12,763 nucleotides of DNA from JADJLQ01 sp034439915 (GTDB lineage: Bacteria > Bacteroidota > Bacteroidia > Chitinophagales > Saprospiraceae). This document shows positions 7,652 through 12,763 of this stretch, one piece after another. A program made the translations under genes and the position numbers. The notes under the pieces are model-generated. The model searched no databases. It was given only the letters and a program-made list of their open reading frames with translations, and was not told the origin of the DNA. Where the stretch lies: contig JAWXBI010000040.1 in the NCBI GenBank assembly GCA_034439915.1, positions 1-12,763 of the forward strand, read 5' to 3'. The stretch's first letter is position 1. Each line of letters starts with the position of its first letter.

Positions 7652-7659
7652 TACATTTG
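7652..7659 (+). promoter_or_regulatory. Candidate -7 box for the DUF819 gene
   Basis: TACATTTG matches TAnnTTTG exactly, 41 bp before the start at 7701 in the 100-bp gap after the hydrolase gene. No clear -33 element is visible. The gap carries only a weak AACC-ATAC-GGTT stem (about 7613-7624) as a possible terminator, so read-through from the rnr group is also possible. Confidence 0.45.
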
Positions 7660-7700
7660 AGAACCAACCAGGGAAAGTGGTTTAAAATCAGGCTTAAGGT

Positions 7701-8957
7701 ATGATACCATTATTGTTTATAAAAAATGACGCTGTTACATTCGGGATCCTGATTTCAGTGTTAGCGTTGGTTTTTTATACTACTCAAAGCAGCAAACCTT
7801 TCTGGATCAGATTTTATAAATACGTACCGGCCCTTTTGTTGTGTTATTTTATTCCGGCCTTATTGCATTGGCCCTTAGGCCTCATTTCCAATGAATCTTC
7901 AAAACTTTATCCATTTGTTTCCCGATATTTATTGCCTGCCAGCTTATTGTTATTTTGTATAAGTCTCGACCTTAAAGCCATTGCCCGGCTGGGTCCAAAA
8001 GCCCTGGTCGTATTTCTGTCCGGTACATTCGGGGTGATTATCGGTGGCCCGATCGCTTTATTTTTGGTTTCCAGGTTTTTTCCGGGCATTTTGCCGGCTC
8101 CTCCGGCTGAATTGTGGCAGGGATTATCCACTATTGGCGGAAGTTGGATTGGAGGTGGAGCTAATCAAACGGCTATCAAAGAAATATTCCAGGTTTCGGA
8201 TACCCTTTTCGGGAGTGTAGTGGTGGTGGATATTGCTGTGGCAAACGTATGGATGGCGATTCTGCTATACGGTGCCGGCATTCATCACCGGATCAATAAA
8301 TGGTTAAAAGCTGATTTTACCCAAATTGAAAACCTAAGGGTAAAAATGGAAGCTTATAGCCTGAGTGTAGAAAAGAAGCCGGACATGGCCTCGCTGATGA
8401 TTTTGATGGGGGTTACATTTGGTGGGGTAGGTTTAGCCCATTGGATAACCGATCGGATCATGCCAGTCATGGAACAATACAAACCCTGGTTGGAAACCTA
8501 CAAACTCAGCGCGATCAACTCTTCATTTTTCTGGATTGTAGTCCTGTCTACATCAATTGGAATCCTGTTGTCTTTTACCAGGGCAAGAAAAATGGAAGGG
8601 GTTGGAGCGTCCAAATGGGCATCCATTTTTTTATACATCCTCGTAGCCACTATCGGGATGCAGATGGACCTAAGCCAGATTGTCCAAAACCTGGGCTTAA
8701 TTACGGTCGGGGTGATCTGGATGTGCATCCATATTTTAATTATTGTCCTGGTAGCCAGGTGGATACATGCCCCATTTTTTTATGTTGCGGTGGGCAGTAT
8801 GGCCAATATAGGAGGGGCGGCATCTGCCCCGGTGGTCGCAGCAGCTTTCGGTCCTGGTCTGGCACCGGTTGGGGTTTTATTAGCGGTATTAGGGTATGCC
8901 GTTGGGACTTATGGGGGTTTGATTTGTGCTTACCTGATGCAGGCGGTAGTGAATTAA
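7701..8957 (+). CDS. DUF819 (YjcL-like) integral membrane protein
   Basis: This 418-aa polytopic membrane protein belongs to the DUF819 family, whose B. subtilis member is YjcL. No substrate or reaction is established that I know of. About ten or more hydrophobic segments are visible, with one longer polar cytoplasmic-type stretch (about 195-230, HHRINKWLKADFTQIENL onward). Two glycine-rich motifs stand at equivalent places in the two halves: GGSWIGGGANQTAIKE (146-161) and GSMANIGGAASAPVVAAAFG (365-384). Such paired re-entrant-looking motifs are typical of secondary transporters built from two inverted repeats, so a transport role is my inference. ATG at 7701 has no strong Shine-Dalgarno sequence. 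It is co-directional with the rnr group but probably separately transcribed. A MITE-like palindrome begins 63 bp after its stop. Confidence 0.92.
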   Translation: MIPLLFIKNDAVTFGILISVLALVFYTTQSSKPFWIRFYKYVPALLLCYFIPALLHWPLGLISNESSKLYPFVSRYLLPASLLLFCISLDLKAIARLGPKALVVFLSGTFGVIIGGPIALFLVSRFFPGILPAPPAELWQGLSTIGGSWIGGGANQTAIKEIFQVSDTLFGSVVVVDIAVANVWMAILLYGAGIHHRINKWLKADFTQIENLRVKMEAYSLSVEKKPDMASLMILMGVTFGGVGLAHWITDRIMPVMEQYKPWLETYKLSAINSSFFWIVVLSTSIGILLSFTRARKMEGVGASKWASIFLYILVATIGMQMDLSQIVQNLGLITVGVIWMCIHILIIVLVARWIHAPFFYVAVGSMANIGGAASAPVVAAAFGPGLAPVGVLLAVLGYAVGTYGGLICAYLMQAVVN

Positions 8958-9011
8958 GTTGCCCCCGTCTATTTTTACCTTTAAGGCTCGCAACCAACCT
9001 GTTGAGCAGCA

Positions 9012-9018
9012 CTTTTAT
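9012..9018. repeat. Left flanking direct repeat (putative target-site duplication)
   Basis: CTTTTAT occurs here and again at 9198-9204, on the two sides of the palindromic element at 9021-9197. As nine-base sites abutting both ends (9012-9020, CTTTTATTA; 9198-9206, CTTTTATAC) they agree at seven of nine positions. This is what an aged 9-bp target duplication would look like. AT-rich heptamers also recur by chance. Confidence 0.5.
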
Positions 9019-9020
9019 TA

Positions 9021-9197
9021 GGGTGTATGACAAATTGCAGGTTTAAAGAATTTGAATAAAACGAGACCTGGAAGCCCGCCTGGCCAAGAGGGACAGGGTT
9101 TTTAGTTGGTTTGATGAGGTTTCAAACCCTGTCCGCCGACAGGCGGGCTTCCAGGTCTTGTCAAAAAATCCAAAAACCTGCAATTTGCCATACACCC
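9021..9197. mobile_element. 177-bp palindromic MITE-like element
   Basis: The ends 9021-9044 and 9174-9197 are inverted repeats matching at 23 of 24 bases (outer word GGGTGTATG). Inside is a second inverted pair, 9065-9082 with 9140-9157, perfect over 18 bases. A third is 9091-9101 with 9124-9134, perfect over 11 bases. The central loop is about 22 bases. The right arm also folds alone (CCTGTC-CGCC-GACAGG). There is no room for a transposase, so a non-autonomous element is the natural reading, supported by the flanking CTTTTAT repeat. It sits between the DUF819 stop and the promoter at 9235. Transcribed RNA would form a long hairpin that could also end DUF819 transcription. A REP-type or bidirectional terminator structure is the alternative. 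Confidence 0.7.
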
Positions 9198-9204
9198 CTT
9201 TTAT
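9198..9204. repeat. Right flanking direct repeat (putative target-site duplication)
   Basis: This CTTTTAT is the partner of the copy at 9012-9018. It touches the right end of the palindromic element directly, whereas the left copy is separated from the element by two bases (TA). Confidence 0.5.
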
Positions 9205-9234
9205 ACAATATCAACAAATATCCTTTATTATTAG

Positions 9235-9243
9235 TACCTTTGC
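9235..9243 (+). promoter_or_regulatory. Promoter -7 box for the GT5-like/DUF4270 gene group
   Basis: TACCTTTGC matches the extended Bacteroidota -7 consensus TAnnTTTGY exactly, 39 bp before the ATG at 9283. The upstream sequence is AT-rich (TTATACAATATCAACAAATA), but I see no TTG at the -33 spacing. The right end of the palindromic element lies 37 bp upstream, close to where the -33 region begins, so the insertion may have replaced or altered upstream control sequence. Confidence 0.65.
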
Positions 9244-9282
9244 AGTCCGAAAAAGCGACCAGTTTATTGCTTTTTGTTTACC

Positions 9283-10092
9283 ATGGAGAAAAAAAGAATC
9301 CTCTTCGTCACCCAGGAAATGAAACCTTACACCGAGCTGGGTGAGATGTCTGACATCGTGAATCAAATTACTCAATACGTTTCTTCCAATGGCTACGAGA
9401 TCAGGGTATTGATGCCCAGGTTTGGTACAATCAATGAGCGCCGCCACCGGTTACACGAAGTGGTGCGATTATCCGGAATGAATATTATCGTTGACGATGA
9501 TGATTATCCATTGATCATCAAAGTCGCCTCTTTACCCGGCTCCAGAATGCAGGTATACTTTCTGGACAATGAGGAATTTTTTAAACGCAAGCAGATCTTT
9601 GCCGATGCTGCTGAAAAACAATTTGACGACAACCTGGACCGGATGGTATTTTATTGTAAAGGCTCTATTGAAACCGTTAAAAAATTTGGTTGGGTCCCCG
9701 ACATTATTCATTGTCACGGATGGATGACCTCATTGATACCACTTTATCTCAGGACAACGTATAAGGATGAACCTATTTTCCGCAACGCGAAAATCATTTA
9801 CTCCCTATACCAGAATGATCTTGAAATGCCATTCGATAAGAAATTTTTAACCAAAGCTTCCATCAATAATCTGGATCCTAAAAAATTAGAAGATTTTTAT
9901 TCCGGCAAATCCTACAAACTCCATCAAGGTGCAATTAAATATGCGGATGCGCTGATCTCTGGCAGCGAAAAGCTGGATAAAGATGTTTTAACTGCTAAAA
10001 AATCATTTGGCAAAAAACCACAATTGGATTTTATCCCACAGGAAACCCGCAACAGCGTTTACCTCAATTTTTACGAAACCCTGCTCAAATAA
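9283..10092 (+). CDS. Short GT5-like (glycogen/starch synthase N-domain) protein
   Basis: The 269-aa protein matches only the N-terminal Rossmann-type catalytic domain of glycogen/starch synthases. It shows KRILFVTQEMKPYTELG at 4-20, VLMPRFGTI at 42-50 and DIIHCHGWMTSLIPLYLR at 140-157, which corresponds to the D-x-IHCHDWHT region. The nucleotide-sugar loop KTGGLADV expected near residue 18 reads TELGEMSD, so the ADP-glucose-binding lysine is missing, and HDW has become HGW. The C-terminal GT1 half of a normal synthase of about 480 aa is absent. The next gene follows within 25 bp, so this is not a simple frameshift. Automated pipelines often call it glycogen synthase; a non-catalytic or altered role is more likely. 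ATG at 9283 was preferred to the TTG at 9274. From memory, short GT5 proteins beside DUF4270 genes recur in Bacteroidota. Confidence 0.88.
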   Translation: MEKKRILFVTQEMKPYTELGEMSDIVNQITQYVSSNGYEIRVLMPRFGTINERRHRLHEVVRLSGMNIIVDDDDYPLIIKVASLPGSRMQVYFLDNEEFFKRKQIFADAAEKQFDDNLDRMVFYCKGSIETVKKFGWVPDIIHCHGWMTSLIPLYLRTTYKDEPIFRNAKIIYSLYQNDLEMPFDKKFLTKASINNLDPKKLEDFYSGKSYKLHQGAIKYADALISGSEKLDKDVLTAKKSFGKKPQLDFIPQETRNSVYLNFYETLLK

Positions 10093-10117
10093 TTTTCCTG
10101 GAAACCCCCTTTTCAGT

Positions 10118-11449
10118 ATGAGGAAATCAACCCTGTTTGTCATTAGCATTTTGTCTGGTTTATTTTTCCTTCGGTGCAATGACCCCGGTATCCTGGGATC
10201 AGATTTGCTGAAAGAAGATGAAATTAACCTCCGGTTTGTAGATACATTTCGCCTCCAGGCCCAAACCATACTGGATACCGGTAATATAACATACGACCCG
10301 AATATCCCCATTATTTTCGATCAAATGCCGGTGGGCTTTTTTAAGGACCCGGTTTTCGGCAATACGGATGCCAGGATTTATTTTCAGTTCTTAAAATCCA
10401 GTTTTGTAACCAATCCTGATTTTAAAAATTCCACCCTGGATTCCGCCATGCTGTACATAGCTTTGGATACCTTGTCCACCCCGTATGGCAAAACCAATGA
10501 ACTGCATGACCTCGAAGTCTTTATTATGAATGAAAAGATATTGACTAACCGCAGGTACAAATCCGGGTCTTATTCCTTTACCAACGAACCCATGCCTATA
10601 GGAGGCCTTTACAATTATATACCCAATACTAAACTGCGGCCGCAAGTTATAGAACCTGTCGACACGTTTCAATACGAACCCAATGTGGCATTCAAACTTA
10701 GTCGTTCTTTCGGAGAATATGTGTTGAACCTGGATTCATTGTGGTACAATAGTGATTCCATTTTCCTGTCGAATGTAAAAGGATTGTTGTTCAAACAGTC
10801 CAACCTCAATGCACGCATGTTCAACTACCGGATCAATTCGTCTTATTCCCGGTTGCAGATTTATTATACAAAAGGTGGTTCCCAATTATTGTATCTCTAT
10901 CCTTTACTCATTGGGCCCAGGATTCCCTTATGGATCCACGATCACAGCCCGCTGGTTAAGGAATCACTTAATTCCGTTACTAAAGGAAATGACCTGATTT
11001 TCCTGCAATCCCTGTCCGGACTAAAAGCCAAAATCGAATTTCCGGATATTACCCTGCCACCAGGCGCCATTATCAATAAAGCCGAACTCGAGGTCACCGC
11101 AATAGAATTGCCACAGGATAATCTTGGTATCTTTACCCCAGCTACCCAACTTGGTCTCTTAAAACTAAACCCCAATGGTTTCGAAGTATTAACCTCCGAT
11201 CAGGGTGATTTAGATGATTTTACTTTGCTGGGAGGTGCCCTGACTAAAAAAGAGGTAAATGGGGTGACGCTTAATGTATATACGCTCAATCTTTCTAACC
11301 ATATCCAGGAAATCATTACCGGAAAAGAAAAACCTGAAGTATTTTTGGCCGTATTTCCCAGGTCAGAAACGCTGTCGAGGGTGGTCGTTGGGGGACCCAA
11401 ACATGCTCAATATCCCATGAAACTGAGGATTAGCTTTTCTACACAATAA
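10118..11449 (+). CDS. DUF4270 domain-containing lipoprotein
   Basis: This 443-aa exported protein belongs to the DUF4270 family. Family-type landmarks are NDPGILGSDLL just after the signal peptide, then MPVGFFKDPVFGNTDARIYF at about 68-87. The C-terminal half has KAKIEFPDITLPPGAIINKA (about 307-326) and the end has RVVVGGPKHAQYPMKLRISF. It is predicted to be beta-rich. The N-terminal signal MRKSTLFVISILSGLFFLRC would place the lipid on Cys20, but the residue before it is Arg, which breaks the usual small-residue lipobox rule. It is still probably anchored on the cell envelope. The frame runs upstream to 10007 over the previous gene; ATG at 10118 is the start that yields a signal peptide. It lies 25 bp after the GT5-like gene and 12 bp before DUF4290. 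Function is unknown. Confidence 0.93.
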   Translation: MRKSTLFVISILSGLFFLRCNDPGILGSDLLKEDEINLRFVDTFRLQAQTILDTGNITYDPNIPIIFDQMPVGFFKDPVFGNTDARIYFQFLKSSFVTNPDFKNSTLDSAMLYIALDTLSTPYGKTNELHDLEVFIMNEKILTNRRYKSGSYSFTNEPMPIGGLYNYIPNTKLRPQVIEPVDTFQYEPNVAFKLSRSFGEYVLNLDSLWYNSDSIFLSNVKGLLFKQSNLNARMFNYRINSSYSRLQIYYTKGGSQLLYLYPLLIGPRIPLWIHDHSPLVKESLNSVTKGNDLIFLQSLSGLKAKIEFPDITLPPGAIINKAELEVTAIELPQDNLGIFTPATQLGLLKLNPNGFEVLTSDQGDLDDFTLLGGALTKKEVNGVTLNVYTLNLSNHIQEIITGKEKPEVFLAVFPRSETLSRVVVGGPKHAQYPMKLRISFSTQ

Positions 11450-11461
11450 ACCTAAACAGGT

Positions 11462-12175
11462 ATGAATTACAATTCCAACAAATCCCTGCTGTTGTTTCCA
11501 GAATATGGACGCAACGTCCAGGAAATGATCCACGTAATAAAAAATGAAACTGACGGCACCAAAAGACAAAATATGGCTAATGCCATCATCAGTCTTATGG
11601 GCCACCTTTCACCCGGCTTGCGCAATGGAACAGATATCCGGCCCAGGTTATGGAAACATTTTTTTGCTATCGCTGAATATGATATCGACGTGGTATCTCC
11701 GGATGGAGTTAAATATCTGGCCGAAGAAGCAGAAATAGCCCCCTTACCATTAGGTTATCCGCCGATCGGTGATAGTTTCCGCCACTATGGCAACCATGTT
11801 AAAAAGTTGATTGAAAAGGCGGTCCAGATGGAAGACGGACCCAAAAAAACATATTTTGTTTCCCTGATCGGTTCTTATATGAAAATGGCTTACAAAACCT
11901 GGAACAAAGACCATTTTGTAAGTGATGAAGGGATACTCAAGGATTTAAAAACTATGGCCAAAAACCAGCTCAACATAGAGGAAGAGACCTCTCTGGAAGT
12001 GCTTAGCAAACGGTCAAAAAATGGTGGTCAAAACCTTCAACCACAGAGTTCTGAGCCCAGGCCGATTAAAAACAACCGGTTCCGTTCTAACCGCAATAAC
12101 AACAATAATAACCGACGGTTTAATGACCGGCACCGCGGCGGCAGCAGTGGCAATAATCAACGAAGAAGCCGATAA
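11462..12175 (+). CDS. DUF4290 domain-containing protein with Asn/Arg-rich tail
   Basis: This is a cytoplasmic 237-aa protein of the DUF4290 family. The core is residues 1 to about 180 and opens with the family-like LLLFPEYGRNVQEMIHVI (9-26), followed by ISLMGHLSPGLR and RPRLWKHFFAI. The core looks mostly helical. The tail from about 183 is low-complexity and strongly basic (NNRFRSNRNNNNNNRRFNDR at 204-223, then RHRGGSSGNNQRRSR). It resembles RNA-binding disordered tails, which is inference from composition. There is no signal peptide or membrane segment. It starts 12 bp after DUF4270 and ends 13 bp before the deformylase-like gene, so it is surely co-transcribed. From memory, DUF4290 genes in this phylum often sit beside murA, which is not present here. 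Function is unknown. Confidence 0.92.
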   Translation: MNYNSNKSLLLFPEYGRNVQEMIHVIKNETDGTKRQNMANAIISLMGHLSPGLRNGTDIRPRLWKHFFAIAEYDIDVVSPDGVKYLAEEAEIAPLPLGYPPIGDSFRHYGNHVKKLIEKAVQMEDGPKKTYFVSLIGSYMKMAYKTWNKDHFVSDEGILKDLKTMAKNQLNIEEETSLEVLSKRSKNGGQNLQPQSSEPRPIKNNRFRSNRNNNNNNRRFNDRHRGGSSGNNQRRSR

Positions 12176-12188
12176 TCCAAATCGCCGG

Positions 12189-12689
12189 ATGTCGAATAAA
12201 CACCTGGAAGACCTGCTCCTGCTGGGCGATACCAGATTATACCAGGTCTCAGCTCCGATACTTACCGAAGAAAAGAACGAGGCGCTGTACTGGGTTGAAG
12301 ATTTACATCAGGTGATGTTTGAAATCAGGGCCAGGTATCAGTTTGGCCGTGGTATTGCCGCACCCCAATTGGGCATATTCAAAAGATTGATTTACCTCCA
12401 TCTGGGCCGTCCCTATATCATTATCAATCCCAGGCTTATTGACCTCAGCCCCGAGACCTTCGAGGTATGGGATGATTGTATGTGTTTCCCCAATTTATTG
12501 GTTCGCGTCCGACGGCATCGATCACTAACCCTGGAATATCTGGATGAAAACTGGAATCATCAATCCTGGTTTGTTTCTGATGCAGAATCCGAACTGATCC
12601 AGCACGAATATGACCACCTCGAAGGAATCCTGTGTACCATGAGAGCCATTGATGATGTTTCGTTTAGATGGAGGCCAACTCCCTCTTAA
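12189..12689 (+). CDS. Peptide deformylase-family protein with divergent motif 2 (def-like)
   Basis: Deformylases remove the formyl group from the initiator methionine of new proteins. The 166-aa product has all three family motifs. GRGIAAPQLG (53-62) carries the oxyanion-stabilising Gln60. DDCMCFP (95-101) stands where EGCLS is usual but keeps the metal ligand Cys97. QHEYDHLEGIL (138-148) holds the ligands His139 and His143 and the catalytic Glu140. Catalysis is therefore possible, but E-G-C-L-S to D-D-C-M-C is a strong departure, and the bulky first motif (GRGIAA for GIGLAA) adds to it. This may be a second, specialised paralogue. The frame is open from 12021 inside DUF4290; ATG at 12189, 13 bp after that gene, gives the normal N-terminus (LLLLGDTRLYQVSAPI). 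Confidence 0.9.
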   Translation: MSNKHLEDLLLLGDTRLYQVSAPILTEEKNEALYWVEDLHQVMFEIRARYQFGRGIAAPQLGIFKRLIYLHLGRPYIIINPRLIDLSPETFEVWDDCMCFPNLLVRVRRHRSLTLEYLDENWNHQSWFVSDAESELIQHEYDHLEGILCTMRAIDDVSFRWRPTPS

Positions 12690-12719
12690 ACTCAGATTTT
12701 GCAGTTGACTACACAATCT

Positions 12720-12761
12720 GCCCGAAGGGCCGCCCTTTGGGGGTCTGATGATGCGAAGCAT
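12720..12761 (+). terminator. Cluster of mini-hairpins after the deformylase-like gene
   Basis: Thirty bases after the stop come GCCC-GAA-GGGC (12720-12730), the overlapping alternative AAGGG-CCG-CCCTT (12725-12737), and ATGC-GAA-GCAT (12751-12761). No U-tract follows within the window, which ends at 12763. The GAA loops match those at the other end of the window. It is either an unusual transcript-end structure or the edge of a dispersed repeat that continues outside. Confidence 0.4.
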
Positions 12762-12763
12762 AT

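Noticed and set aside
8441..9046. 201-aa frame overlapping the end of the DUF819 gene
   Set aside because: It is a +1-type shadow of the DUF819 coding sequence with Gly/Cys/Pro-biased translation, and it runs into the palindromic element.
9065..9157. Simple intrinsic terminator for the DUF819 gene
   Set aside because: The inner palindrome might terminate transcription, but the outer inverted arms and flanking direct repeat are not explained by a terminator, so a mobile-element reading is preferred.
9283..10092. Frameshifted or truncated full-length glycogen synthase
   Set aside because: No frame downstream encodes the C-terminal GT1 domain. A DUF4270 gene with its own signal peptide follows after 25 bp, so the short form is genuine.
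12021..12188. Long N-terminal extension of the deformylase-like protein
   Set aside because: It overlaps the DUF4290 tail in another frame and has low-complexity Ala/Thr sequence; the family N-terminus starts at 12189.

Overview
The window looks like chromosomal DNA of a Bacteroidota bacterium. The evidence is a single-cytochrome sdhC-sdhA-sdhB operon, -7 boxes of the TAnnTTTG type, weak or absent Shine-Dalgarno sequences, and two families that I know mainly from this phylum (DUF4270 lipoprotein, DUF4290). A Saprospiraceae- or Chitinophaga-like relative is a guess; nothing here fixes the genus.

Layout. Positions 1-344 hold no convincing gene. They contain two near-identical 38-bp repeats, an imperfect terminal-inverted-repeat structure between them, and a 36-bp tandem duplication. 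Positions 342-3797 (minus strand) encode the complete succinate:menaquinone oxidoreductase, sdhC-sdhA-sdhB. From 3948 everything reads rightward. First comes a tightly overlapping group: an unrecognised 183-aa protein, RNase R, and a proline-iminopeptidase-like lipoprotein. A separately promoted DUF819 membrane protein follows. At 9012-9206 lies a 177-bp palindromic element with near-perfect inverted ends and a short flanking direct repeat, most simply a MITE. Next is a close-packed group with its own promoter: a short GT5-like protein, a DUF4270 lipoprotein, DUF4290 and a divergent peptide-deformylase homologue. The last 74 bases are a cluster of small hairpins.

How the genes fit together. 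SdhCAB links the TCA cycle to the menaquinone pool. RNase R performs structured-RNA decay, and its upstream partner has no known role. The right-hand group (9283-12689) is the most obscure: four genes with gaps of 12-25 bp, of which two belong to domains of unknown function and two look like enzymes with altered signature motifs. I saw no defence system, phage, CRISPR array, tRNA or rRNA. The best leads are the two repeat elements, the recurring GAA-loop mini-hairpins at gene ends, and the GT5-like/DUF4270/DUF4290/deformylase-like gene group.
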